Shown one piece after another: positions 1 to 7,348 of a stretch of 64,000 nt of DNA. The stretch spans positions 5,303,208 through 5,367,207 of the forward strand of contig NZ_CP133264.1 of assembly GCF_030915445.1 (NCBI RefSeq), written 5' to 3'. Under the pieces are notes generated by a model that saw nothing but the letters and a program-made list of their open reading frames with translations, was not told the origin of the DNA and ran no database searches. This stretch comes from Clostridium sp. OS1-26 (GTDB lineage Bacteria > Bacillota > Clostridia > Clostridiales > Clostridiaceae). How positions within the stretch are numbered: the stretch's first letter is position 1; each line of letters starts with the position of its first letter. The translations under genes and the position numbers were made by a program.

Positions 1-245
1 CATCCAGCATACTCTATTTCCGTGTATGCCCAAAATGGATATTCAGCATTTTCAGGCTTTTTTACAATATTCTGTGCCTTACTTATGTACCAATTGTACG
101 CCTCCAAAAACACCTTGGAAACCTCCTGATACTTTTTTACAATGAATTCTCTTTTCACATGGCATACCTTATGTTCCATCAATACTTTAACAACCTCTGG
201 ACTTTGAGAAGTATACAGCATTATCTTATTACTCTTTGCACCCAT
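1..245 (-). CDS. DUF3841-like protein, 3' end cut by window edge
   Basis: The frame opens at an ATG at 245 with a strong GGGAGGTG ribosome binding site seven bases upstream, and stays open to the window edge, so only the first 81 or so codons are seen. The visible protein resembles the neighbouring gene at 221-781: both begin with a short strand followed by an 'xxSPEVVKVL/ENILDVL'-type helix, a 'YIxxKxxxxxK' helix and an aromatic 'YNWYxxKA' stretch, then 'YPFW' against 'YPVW'. They are therefore tandem paralogues. The start overlaps the end of the preceding gene by 25 bp, so the pair is probably translationally coupled. DUF3841 is a family of unknown function; that assignment is from memory of the family pattern and is moderate. 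Confidence 0.6.
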   Translation of the reverse strand, partial: MGAKSNKIMLYTSQSPEVVKVLMEHKVCHVKREFIVKKYQEVSKVFLEAYNWYISKAQNIVKKPENAEYPFWAYTEIEYAG

Positions 246-781
246 TCTTTTTTCACCTCCCAAATTGTTCCCTGCTTTAAATTTGACAATGAATAGGAAT
301 TGTCAAATAATCTATCCCAACTTTTAATTATTTCATTTTTAAGATGAGGGTAAAAGCCACTCATATATGCATTTGAACAATTTGATATTCCGTAATCCTT
401 AAGTTTTTTATCGTATTCCTCTTCATCTTCCTTACTTAATGGAAGATACCAAAAATTAACCACCCTATCCCACTTTTCCGAATCTGTTACAATAACTAAA
501 TCCTTCTCTACTAAAAGCTCTAATATAACGGTACCAGGAGTCTGTTGAAGCATAAAATCAGGAGTTATTGAAACCCAGACAGGATATTTTACATCATGAG
601 GCTTTAGAACTATTTCACTTGCTTTATTGGTATACCAAGAATACACTTCAAAATAATATTTAGCACAGCTTTCTAATTTATTTTCTATATATTCTTTCTT
701 TACAATATATCTTTCTTCATTTTCTAAAACATCAAGAATATTCTCATCCTGTCTGGTCCATATTTTTACTTTTTCTTTCAT
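221..781 (-). CDS. DUF3841-like hypothetical protein
   Basis: This encodes 186 residues. The ATG at 781 is preferred over a GTG 9 bases upstream because AAGGTGA sits at normal spacing before the ATG. The protein is soluble, with no signal peptide or membrane segment, rich in Trp and Tyr, and begins with 'VKIWTRQDENILDVL', like DUF3841 proteins. A 'YPVWVSI' strand and a 'VNFWYLPLSKEDEEEYDKKL' stretch follow. No catalytic motif is visible and the function is unknown. It lies 35 bp downstream of grdD on the same strand, so it may be read from the end of the betaine reductase transcript, but nothing in the sequence ties it to that pathway. A paralogue overlaps its 3' end. Confidence 0.6.
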   Translation of the reverse strand: MKEKVKIWTRQDENILDVLENEERYIVKKEYIENKLESCAKYYFEVYSWYTNKASEIVLKPHDVKYPVWVSITPDFMLQQTPGTVILELLVEKDLVIVTDSEKWDRVVNFWYLPLSKEDEEEYDKKLKDYGISNCSNAYMSGFYPHLKNEIIKSWDRLFDNSYSLSNLKQGTIWEVKKEWVQRVIR

Positions 782-816
782 AAAAATCACCTTACTATGA
801 ATATCTTAAATTAGTA

Positions 817-1971
817 CTACTTAAATCCATTCTTTATAAGTAAATTGACAGCCTTTTCACTTTCATCTTCACTTACCAAAATGATTGGACCTGTGCAACC
901 CATTCCGCTTTCAGAGTATATACCTTCCTTCCAGAGTACCCTGCAAGCATTCTCAAGCTCAAGAATATCGATTCCAGGTATTCCGTATGTTACTACCTTT
1001 TTAGGCGGTATCTCAACTTCTTCTACTGATGCTGCTGGCTTATCTTTCTCAAGTATTTTCCCTATTATCTCTCTTAATCCTGCAGCATTAGCACTTTTAT
1101 ACTCACACTCCGCAAGCTTTATTAAATTATTTTTTGCAGAAATAGCACAGTATTTTAAAGCCTCACAAATTAGCGGTGCCCCAGAAGCACGGGATACTAT
1201 GTTTACTATTTTATCATAACCTTCTCCAACGCCTGAGCCATATCCATATCCGACAGTTTCATAGTTGCCTCCTGTTGTAAATGAAGCAAATATCTTTATT
1301 AGTAAATTTCCTGTCAATGAATCACAAACCATAACATCAGGTGTTCCCGCTAGTAAATCATTTCCTCTCATGACTGAACCGCCATCTGCTCTTAGTGATT
1401 CACCAAAAGTAAAATCATATCCTCTGCTTTGCAGTTCTTTAAGAGCTCTCTCAACTCCTCTAGCACCATCTACATTTAAAATGCCGACCTTTGGATCTTT
1501 AATACCACAGGCCTTTGCAACGGCTATACCATTTATTGTGTTTTTTATCATTCCTTCAACTCTATTCGTTGCGGTTGTCCCTGTAGTTGTTGCAATTATT
1601 AACTCTTTTCCAAGTCCTGGAGTTATTAATCTTCCCACTGTGGAAACTCCTATTGGAAAATCAAAATGCTGAGTTACACATCCATCTATTACCCTACTCT
1701 CTAATAGCTCTACCATTTTTTTATGACCTTCTTCAGCATCAGCGACTTCAACAACTTCAAAGTCACCTTCAACCTTAGGTCCAATTAAAACTATATCAAA
1801 ATCACCATATTTACTCTTCGCAAGTGCTGCAGCTTTAGCCATCTCTAGGGCACCATGCTCTGAACCAAAAGTGGTTAATCCAATTTTGACTCTTTTTCCG
1901 AAGCTTCCAATTATAATTCCATCAGCTATTTCATTAAATACTTCTGCAATTACTTTTTTAGTTTGCTCCAT
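817..1971 (-). CDS. grdD: Glycine/sarcosine/betaine reductase component C, alpha subunit GrdD
   Basis: The 384-residue protein matches GrdD in length and in its opening (an acidic helix, then 'IGSFGKRVKIGLTTFGSEHG'). Together with GrdC it forms protein C, which takes the Se-carboxymethyl group from selenoprotein A and releases acetyl phosphate. The fold is related to phosphate acyltransferases; Gly-rich loops such as 'TPGLGKELIIATTTGTTATN' and 'GNLLIKIFASFTTGGNYETVGYGYG' are visible. A GGAGGGAG ribosome binding site precedes the ATG. It is the last recognisable gene of the reductase operon and follows grdC by 94 bp. Family assignment is confident; activity is inferred from the intact operon. 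Confidence 0.93.
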   Translation of the reverse strand: MEQTKKVIAEVFNEIADGIIIGSFGKRVKIGLTTFGSEHGALEMAKAAALAKSKYGDFDIVLIGPKVEGDFEVVEVADAEEGHKKMVELLESRVIDGCVTQHFDFPIGVSTVGRLITPGLGKELIIATTTGTTATNRVEGMIKNTINGIAVAKACGIKDPKVGILNVDGARGVERALKELQSRGYDFTFGESLRADGGSVMRGNDLLAGTPDVMVCDSLTGNLLIKIFASFTTGGNYETVGYGYGSGVGEGYDKIVNIVSRASGAPLICEALKYCAISAKNNLIKLAECEYKSANAAGLREIIGKILEKDKPAASVEEVEIPPKKVVTYGIPGIDILELENACRVLWKEGIYSESGMGCTGPIILVSEDESEKAVNLLIKNGFK

Positions 1972-2065
1972 GTTGCTCCCTCCTCTTTATTAGTATCTAC
2001 TCGATAATTTCTAATAGCTGTTACCATACAAGGAAATTCTGCTACTTGGCTGAACTCCTCATTGT

Positions 2066-3604
2066 TTATTCTTCCACCATCTGAGATGCAAATTTCTTTA
2101 ATTCTTCAGCTATCATACTCTTAATTTCTTCTTTTGAAACTGAAGCTTCATCACTTTCTACTACCCCAGTATTCTTCTCAACTAATATTGAAATTCCATC
2201 GAAAAGGTTAGTCATTCTCCCTAAAAATAGACTTCCTTTTCCTATTATCATAAAGTTATTTAACTTTCCTGACATTATATGTTCAATACCATGCCCAACT
2301 ATAGGAACTCCTGATGGTATATGACCTTGTGTTGGTGCATATCCTGGATAGCCATGCTTTGATACAAAATTCGGTAGTTCCTTTCTATCTAATTGTCCAC
2401 TCTTTACTGCAAGTGCCCCTATCATCTTGTAGTTTTGAGTTGGAACATCTCCTGCCCCTGCTGGCTCTGTTAAATCTGGAGTTTGCATTTCTGGAGCAAA
2501 TTTATCAACGTCAGTGATTTTTAATCCATTCTTAGCTAATGGCTCTGAAACTAATGCCTCTAAAACCGCCTGTGGTGCAGCTCCATGTCCAATACTATGT
2601 CTTCCTACTACATCTGTTCTTAAAATTGGACTTACCCCATCATTTTCAGATATTAGTATTGCAAATCCTCCTAAGCAATCTTCTAAAACAGGTAATCCCT
2701 TTTTAACATGGTCCTTACCATTCATTCCAAGCTTAGCAGTAGCCCCACCAGCAAAGACTATTACATTCTTGTAAATTCCTGATTTAACTAATGCTGCTGC
2801 CGTAACTATTGAGTGTGAAGGACCAGCACAGAAACCTCTCATATCTATTCCTGTAGCACCTTTAATTCCTGCAATTTCCCCGCAGGCCTTAGCTATATTT
2901 CCGCCACCTCTCTGATTCATATCTCCTATAGCTTCTTCTGAACATTCAATTAAGTATTCCACTTGGTTAACATCAATTCCTGAATTTTTCACTAAATGCA
3001 TCAAGGCAAGAACTCCTGAAGCCTTAACAGCTAAATTTTCAACAATAATATGTGAAGTCAAGTTCTTATCAAATTCGTGAGCTCTTTTTACACAGCCAAT
3101 GAGCTTGCCCTTATCATATAGTCCTTCAGCTACATGATTTTCCACTAACTTCTCTATTTCAACTAATTCAATGCCTTCCTTTAAAGCATCAGCCTTTATA
3201 TTTAAAACAGGGTGGGACTTGAACTTCTCTCTAACGGTTTCTGTAAAGTCCTTTTCTAATAGAACCAGGTCAAATACATCACTTACCTTCATCAAACCAT
3301 AAAACTCATCTTGGGACATAATTTCGCCGAACTTACCAAATCTTGATAACCCCGTAATCTTTTCATTGTACCATGGTCTCTCTCTTTCACTTAGTTCCTC
3401 TGGAGTCATGTTTCCTATATAGGTTTGATTTGGTGCATAGTTAACTACCTCTTCATAAGATCTTAAGTGATTCGGTACAGCCTTTAAATACTCCGATTCT
3501 GAATTTGTCTCTCTTTCTAGTGTTTGAGTAGTACCATTGTGTAATATCATATCTGGTGTATTCACTAATACATATGCCGCATTTTTAATTACTGGAAAAC
3601 TCAT
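2066..3604 (-). CDS. grdC: Glycine/sarcosine/betaine reductase component C, beta subunit GrdC
   Basis: This 512-residue protein has the length and sequence of GrdC, a FabH/thiolase-like subunit of protein C. Recognisable blocks are the N-terminal 'AAYVLVNTPDMILHNGTT', the mid-protein 'MRGFCAGPSHSIVTAAALV' with the probable active Cys in FCAGPSHS, and 'GHGIEHIMSGKLNNFMIIGKG' near the C terminus. The subunit accepts the selenium-bound carboxymethyl group from GrdA and passes an acetyl unit to phosphate with GrdD. The ATG at 3604 has a GGAGG site. It sits downstream of grdA but is separated from it by 227 bp holding a hairpin and a copy of a dispersed structured repeat, which is unusually long for this operon. 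Confidence 0.94.
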   Translation of the reverse strand: MSFPVIKNAAYVLVNTPDMILHNGTTQTLERETNSESEYLKAVPNHLRSYEEVVNYAPNQTYIGNMTPEELSERERPWYNEKITGLSRFGKFGEIMSQDEFYGLMKVSDVFDLVLLEKDFTETVREKFKSHPVLNIKADALKEGIELVEIEKLVENHVAEGLYDKGKLIGCVKRAHEFDKNLTSHIIVENLAVKASGVLALMHLVKNSGIDVNQVEYLIECSEEAIGDMNQRGGGNIAKACGEIAGIKGATGIDMRGFCAGPSHSIVTAAALVKSGIYKNVIVFAGGATAKLGMNGKDHVKKGLPVLEDCLGGFAILISENDGVSPILRTDVVGRHSIGHGAAPQAVLEALVSEPLAKNGLKITDVDKFAPEMQTPDLTEPAGAGDVPTQNYKMIGALAVKSGQLDRKELPNFVSKHGYPGYAPTQGHIPSGVPIVGHGIEHIMSGKLNNFMIIGKGSLFLGRMTNLFDGISILVEKNTGVVESDEASVSKEEIKSMIAEELKKFASQMVEE

Positions 3605-3640
3605 TTTTAAAAACCTCCATTCACTATTTTCAATTGCTTT

Positions 3641-3761
3641 TTATCCGATGACTACCCGCTCTAATACCCCATCGCATTCTGTGAAAGATGGAGTAAAGAG
3701 CGTCTACGTTCCTGGATTCGTTCAGCTAAGAATCAGGTGGGGTTAAAACCCCATCTGATTC
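3641..3761 (+). repeat. Dispersed structured repeat, copy A (grdA-grdC gap)
   Basis: One of three related intergenic elements in the window (others at 18132-18195 and 46569-46684). On the plus strand it opens with TTATCCGATGACTACCCGCT, can form a stem between CCGCTCT (3656-3662) and AGAGCG (3697-3702), capped by TACCCCATC/GATGGAGTA (3665-3673/3687-3695), then a CCTGGATTCG stretch. It ends with a near-perfect hairpin from 3730 to 3761 (GAATCAG...CTGATTC around TTAA). It is antisense to the grd transcript. Copy C carries compensatory base changes in the terminal hairpin, which argues for selection on structure. Function unknown. Confidence 0.75.
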
Positions 3762-3784
3762 AAGTTTCACTTTATACTAAAAGA

Positions 3785-3802
3785 GCATGCATTTCTGCAT
3801 GC
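3785..3802 (-). terminator. Hairpin after grdA
   Basis: GCATGCA and TGCATGC form a perfect 7-bp stem with a four-base loop, followed on the minus strand by TCTTTTAG, 30 bases after the grdA stop. It may be a weak terminator or an RNA-processing/stability hairpin that lets grdA be made in excess over grdC and grdD. The U-tract is short, so full termination is doubtful. Confidence 0.45.
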
Positions 3803-3831
3803 CATTTTAAAACTTCTAAAGCTTTTATAGG

Positions 3832-4308
3832 TTATTTATTGTATTTTGAATGCTCATCTCTAACAGTTTTTACTTCACTGATAATTGCATCTATATCAAG
3901 AACCATTTCCATCATTCCACACTGTTCATCATAAATAGCTGGATCAAATTCATTTTTAACTTCTGGTTCTACCACATGATACACACCAAGACCTAATGCA
4001 ATTCCTGCAAGTGGTCCTGCAAAAGTAGGATCTCCCACAGCTACAGTTTCCGCTGATAGTCCTGATGCCTCAGCCTCAGCTCCCCCTATTATTACAACTA
4101 CATTTTCAGCACCGTATTTTGAAGTTAAATCAATTACTCTTTGTTGGATCTCCAGATCCATAGCACCTGCGGCTGTTCAAACAAAGCATTCTGTTGAAGC
4201 AAATACGACTTCTCCTTTAGCACTTTTCACACATTCTTCAATAGCTGGACCTGGAATTCCATCTCTGTCCCCTATTGCAATTATTTTCTTTCCTTCTAAT
4301 AAACTCAT
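3832..4308 (-). CDS. grdA: Selenoprotein A GrdA (UGA-encoded selenocysteine)
   Basis: Reading through one in-frame TGA gives a 158-residue protein of exactly GrdA type. The ATG at 4308 has an AGGAGG site; the N terminus reads 'MSLLEGKKIIAIGDRDGIPG'. The TGA at 4177-4179 is residue 44 in the context 'ECFV-U-TAAGAMDLE', the known selenocysteine site of GrdA, and is followed by a 6-bp stem-loop. Without read-through the gene would look like a 43-codon stub plus an open frame starting at 4161. GrdA carries the carboxymethyl group on its selenol between the substrate-specific protein B (GrdH/GrdI) and protein C (GrdC/GrdD), and is re-reduced by thioredoxin, whose genes lie just upstream. Selenocysteine synthesis genes are not in the window. 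Confidence 0.96.
4145..4160 (-). promoter_or_regulatory. SECIS-like stem-loop in grdA
   Basis: Sixteen bases after the UGA, TGGATC and GATCCA pair perfectly around a TGGA loop. Bacterial SECIS hairpins lie at about this distance inside the coding sequence and recruit SelB. The loop contains GG, as in many bacterial elements. The SECIS role is inferred from position and the certain Sec site. Confidence 0.7.
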
Positions 4309-4328
4309 AGCTTTTTTCCTCCTATAAT

Positions 4329-4652
4329 TTAAGCATTAATATGTTTTGTAATCATTGCATCAATACTTTCTTTTGTAGCATCTTCCTTTACTACTTCCTC
4401 AATCTTTTTCCCATCTTTATATAGTGATATTGTCGGAAGCCCAAGTACCTTTTGAGAAATTGCCAGTCTTCTAGCCTTTGTAGTATTTAGTTTACAAAAT
4501 TTAACCTTACTTTCATACTTTTCAGCTAATGCTTCTACATCTGGTAATAAAGCTTGGCATGGTGCACAACCATCTCCAAAATAGTCTACAAGTACATATC
4601 CCTCCCCTTCTAAAACTTCAGAGTTAAAGCTGTCCTTATCTACAATTATCAT
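4329..4652 (-). CDS. trxA: Thioredoxin of the betaine reductase operon
   Basis: This 107-residue thioredoxin has the active site 'GDGCAPCQALLPD': the redox pair is CAPC and the usual Trp before it is absent, as in thioredoxins that belong to grd operons rather than in the WCGPC type. The cis-Pro region 'VLGLPTISLYKDGKKIEE' is present. The ATG at 4652 is preferred over a GTG at 4664 because AAGGTGG precedes it at normal spacing. It lies between trxB and grdA with short gaps of 19 and 20 bp. It would carry electrons from TrxB to the selenoprotein A/protein C cycle. Confidence 0.93.
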   Translation of the reverse strand: MIIVDKDSFNSEVLEGEGYVLVDYFGDGCAPCQALLPDVEALAEKYESKVKFCKLNTTKARRLAISQKVLGLPTISLYKDGKKIEEVVKEDATKESIDAMITKHINA

Positions 4653-4671
4653 ATTAGCTACCACCTTTCCT

Positions 4672-5613
4672 TTAAAAATTATTTTCTATATATTTCTCTG
4701 CTTGTACAGCAGCAATAGCCCCATCTGCTGTTGCTGTAACAACCTGTCTTAAAGGCTTTTCTCTTATATCCCCAGCTGCAAATACCCCTTCTATATTTGT
4801 TTCCATCTTATCATTTGTTATTATATATCCACCTTCATTCAACTGGATTTTTTCCTTAAATAAATTGTTTATAGGTAGATATCCTGTGAATACAAATATA
4901 CCAAAGGTACCATCCTCTTCATCAGCAAAGTATTCATGAGTTTCGGAAGTTTTAGTGTTTTTAAATACTGCTGATTCTAATATTCCCTCTCCTTTTATCT
5001 CATCAACAACAGTGTTCCACATAAAATGAATTTTTTCATTTTTAAAAGCCTTTTCTTGTATAGATTTAGCAGCTCTTAATTCATCTCTTCTGTGAACTAT
5101 TGTTACCTTTCTTGCAAACTTTGTTAAATAAATAGCCTCCTCAACAGCAGAATCTCCTCCGCCAACTACGAAAACCTCTAAGTCTTGGAAAAAATCTGCA
5201 TCACAAGTTGCACAGTAAGATACACCTTTTCCAATTAATTTATTCTCTCCAGGGCATCCAATATGTCTAGGTGATGCTCCTGTGGCAATAATCACAGCTT
5301 TAGCCTTATATTCTTCACTTTCTCCCCTAAGTAGCTTTATTTTCCCACTAAAATCTACTTCTTTTATATTGTCTTTTTTTCTTTCAGCCCCAAAACTTTC
5401 AACCTGTTTTTCCATTCTTGCTATTAAGCTTGAACCTGTGGCATCCTCCACTGATCCAGGATAATTAGCCACTTCATCTGTAGTTACAATTTGTCCCCCT
5501 ACCTTCGTCCTTTCAAGTATTAAAGTTTTCATTCTAGCTCTCGCTGCGTATAAGGCAGCAGAAAGTCCTGCTGGTCCTGAACCGATAATTATAACATCGT
5601 ATAAATTATTCAT
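4672..5613 (-). CDS. trxB: Thioredoxin reductase
   Basis: The 313-residue flavoprotein has the FAD-binding 'IIGSGPAGLSAALYAARA' at the N terminus, the redox-active CATC in 'SYCATCDADFF', an NADPH-binding 'VGGGDSAVEEAIYL' with 'HRRDELRAAKS', and the C-terminal FAD motif 'GVFAAGDIREKPLRQV'. It reduces the thioredoxin encoded immediately downstream. The ATG at 5613 has an AAGGTG site. Its place between the betaine transporter and trxA matches grd operons in other clostridia, where electrons from NADPH feed the reductase. Confidence 0.95.
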   Translation of the reverse strand: MNNLYDVIIIGSGPAGLSAALYAARARMKTLILERTKVGGQIVTTDEVANYPGSVEDATGSSLIARMEKQVESFGAERKKDNIKEVDFSGKIKLLRGESEEYKAKAVIIATGASPRHIGCPGENKLIGKGVSYCATCDADFFQDLEVFVVGGGDSAVEEAIYLTKFARKVTIVHRRDELRAAKSIQEKAFKNEKIHFMWNTVVDEIKGEGILESAVFKNTKTSETHEYFADEEDGTFGIFVFTGYLPINNLFKEKIQLNEGGYIITNDKMETNIEGVFAAGDIREKPLRQVVTATADGAIAAVQAEKYIENNF

Positions 5614-5657
5614 ATTGCACCTTCTTTTTTAATATTTTAATAATATTTCCTTACCAC

Positions 5658-7199
5658 TTAAGATAAATCTACTTCTAATTCCTCATTTTTAGATACTACT
5701 ATTTCTTCTTTAGCCTGATCTTCTCTAAGAGCCTTGTATATGCTGTAGCACATAACAAGCATAATTAGCATGAATGGAAAGGCGGCAGCAATAGAGGCAG
5801 TTTGTAGTGTCTTTATAGCAGCAGTACCTCCTACTAAAACAATCATTATAGTAACTGTTCCTTGTGTAACTCCCCAAAATCCACAGAGTTTTTTACTTGG
5901 ATTTAGGTCTCCTCCTGATGTCAACATACTTAGTACATATGTAGCTGAATTAGCAGCTCCTGCAAAGGATGCTATAATCAGAATAATAGCTAGAGGTGCA
6001 GTGATAACATATAATGGTAGATGCTGCAAGGTTGCAAATAAAGCAGTGGAAACATCAGTTTTAACAGCTGCTTGAATAGCACCATTTGACAATGCATCTA
6101 GATTAAAGGCAGCTCCCCCATAGATTCCAATCCATGCTAAGCAGAAACCAGAAGGCAGGAATACTGATGCCAGTATGAATTCACGAATAGTACGACCTCT
6201 GGAAACACGTGCTATGAACTGACCTACAAAGGCTGCCCAAGCTATATACCAAGCTCTGTAGAATACCGGCCAAGCCTTAGTCCATTCAATATTCCCCATC
6301 CACAAACTCTGTCCGATAAAGTTTTGAATATAATCACCAAGGGTATGAGTAAAACTATTTAGTATAAATACCATTCCACCAAAAAGGAAGATAAATACCA
6401 TAAATCCAATTGAAAGCCATACCTTCACGTCAGCTACAGCCTGCATCGCCTTATGCAACCCGGATACGGTCGCCAGCGTAAATATCGCTGTCATGATTGC
6501 GATAATAATAGCAGTAATACCAGGCGTCGCTTGAATTCCCCAGATATATTGTATTCCTGTGGCAATCTGGCCAGCCCCTAGCCCCAAGCTAGTCGCTACG
6601 CCAAACATCGTCGCAAATACCGCTATTACATCGATGGCTTTACCGATAGGTCCGCGAATGCGATCACCAAGTATTGGATAAAAAGCGGAGCTGATTAAGC
6701 ATGGAAGACCTTTTCGATACTGGAAATAGGCCAGGGCTAAACCGCAAACCGCGTAAATAATCCATACATGAATACCAAAATCATTAAATACAATCCGCAT
6801 GGCATCATGCATAGCTTGCTCAGTCCCAGCTTGTCCTACAGGAGGTGACATATAATGAGTCATTGGTTCAGCAATGGACCAGAAAACCATTCCTATACCC
6901 ATTCCTCCTCCGAACAGCATAGTGAACCACTGAAAATTTGTAAATTCTGGTTTTTCATCATCCTGCCCTAACTTGATTTTTCCAAACCTACTTAAAGCAA
7001 TAATGAATATAAACACTGTAAACACAAATACTGATACAAGATATAGCCAACCAAAGTTTGTGGTTAAAAGTGATAATACACTATTGGCTCCTTTTGCCAT
7101 TTGAGAAGGCAAGATTATACTAAATGCCACAAATATTAGAGCTATACCTGCTGAAACATACAAAACTGAGCGGTCTTTTAATTGTTGTTCATTTGACAT
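5658..7199 (-). CDS. BCCT-family transporter, probably glycine betaine
   Basis: This is a 513-residue membrane protein with about 12 hydrophobic segments and the hallmarks of the betaine/choline/carnitine transporter family, including the 'GGGMGIGMVFWSIAEPMTHY' block. A Trp-rich middle ('WPVFYRAWYIAWAAFVGQFI') and the 'ARVSRGRTIREFI' loop follow. The ATG at 7199 is chosen over an upstream in-frame start at 7232 because GGGGG lies 10 bases before it and the longer form would enter a structured leader. Its location between grdH and trxB strongly suggests that it brings in the substrate of the reductase, which is the main reason to call the operon betaine-specific. Carnitine or choline cannot be excluded. 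Confidence 0.92.
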   Translation of the reverse strand: MSNEQQLKDRSVLYVSAGIALIFVAFSIILPSQMAKGANSVLSLLTTNFGWLYLVSVFVFTVFIFIIALSRFGKIKLGQDDEKPEFTNFQWFTMLFGGGMGIGMVFWSIAEPMTHYMSPPVGQAGTEQAMHDAMRIVFNDFGIHVWIIYAVCGLALAYFQYRKGLPCLISSAFYPILGDRIRGPIGKAIDVIAVFATMFGVATSLGLGAGQIATGIQYIWGIQATPGITAIIIAIMTAIFTLATVSGLHKAMQAVADVKVWLSIGFMVFIFLFGGMVFILNSFTHTLGDYIQNFIGQSLWMGNIEWTKAWPVFYRAWYIAWAAFVGQFIARVSRGRTIREFILASVFLPSGFCLAWIGIYGGAAFNLDALSNGAIQAAVKTDVSTALFATLQHLPLYVITAPLAIILIIASFAGAANSATYVLSMLTSGGDLNPSKKLCGFWGVTQGTVTIMIVLVGGTAAIKTLQTASIAAAFPFMLIMLVMCYSIYKALREDQAKEEIVVSKNEELEVDLS

Positions 7200-7230
7200 A
7201 ATTAAATTTCCCCCTTCATAAAGCCAATCC

Positions 7231-7337
7231 AAATAGGTCTCATCAATTAAGCAACCATGTAAAACCTGTGATTTTATGATGGTCGCTTACTCCTCTGACA
7301 GAAGGAAGAGGAGTTTCATTTTTAACAAGACCTATTT
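7231..7337 (-). ncRNA. Three-helix-junction RNA candidate in BCCT gene leader
   Basis: The 149-bp gap between grdH and the BCCT gene folds on paper into a closed three-way junction. Helix P1 pairs 7328-7337 with 7231-7240 (AAATAGGTCT/AGACCTATTT, 10 bp perfect). P2 pairs 7307-7314 with 7289-7296 (ACTCCTCT/AGAGGAGT, 8 bp perfect). P3 pairs 7279-7289 with 7248-7258 (TAAGC and ACCAT arms with one internal mismatch). P1 closes about 32 bases before the BCCT start codon. No known riboswitch class was recognised. It could be a ligand-binding or processing element, or an intercistronic stability structure. Confidence 0.55.
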
Positions 7338-7348
7338 AGTTAACTGAT

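Noticed and set aside
845..1778. Open frames on the plus strand opposite grdD (124, 135 and 63 codons)
   Set aside because: They are antisense shadows of a well-recognised gene, lack ribosome binding sites and have no family resemblance.
3641..3761. CRISPR-like or insertion-sequence origin of the dispersed repeats
   Set aside because: The copies are far apart with no regular spacers, no cas genes and no transposase remnant; palindromic dispersed repeats are the better description.
3537..3934. Two short plus-strand open frames across the grdC start, repeat copy A and the grdA end
   Set aside because: They read through the repeat and antisense to known genes; no initiation signal and no protein-like composition.
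3832..4161. A separate 109-codon gene starting inside grdA
   Set aside because: It is the part of grdA after the selenocysteine UGA; the upstream frame continues perfectly to a good start at 4308.
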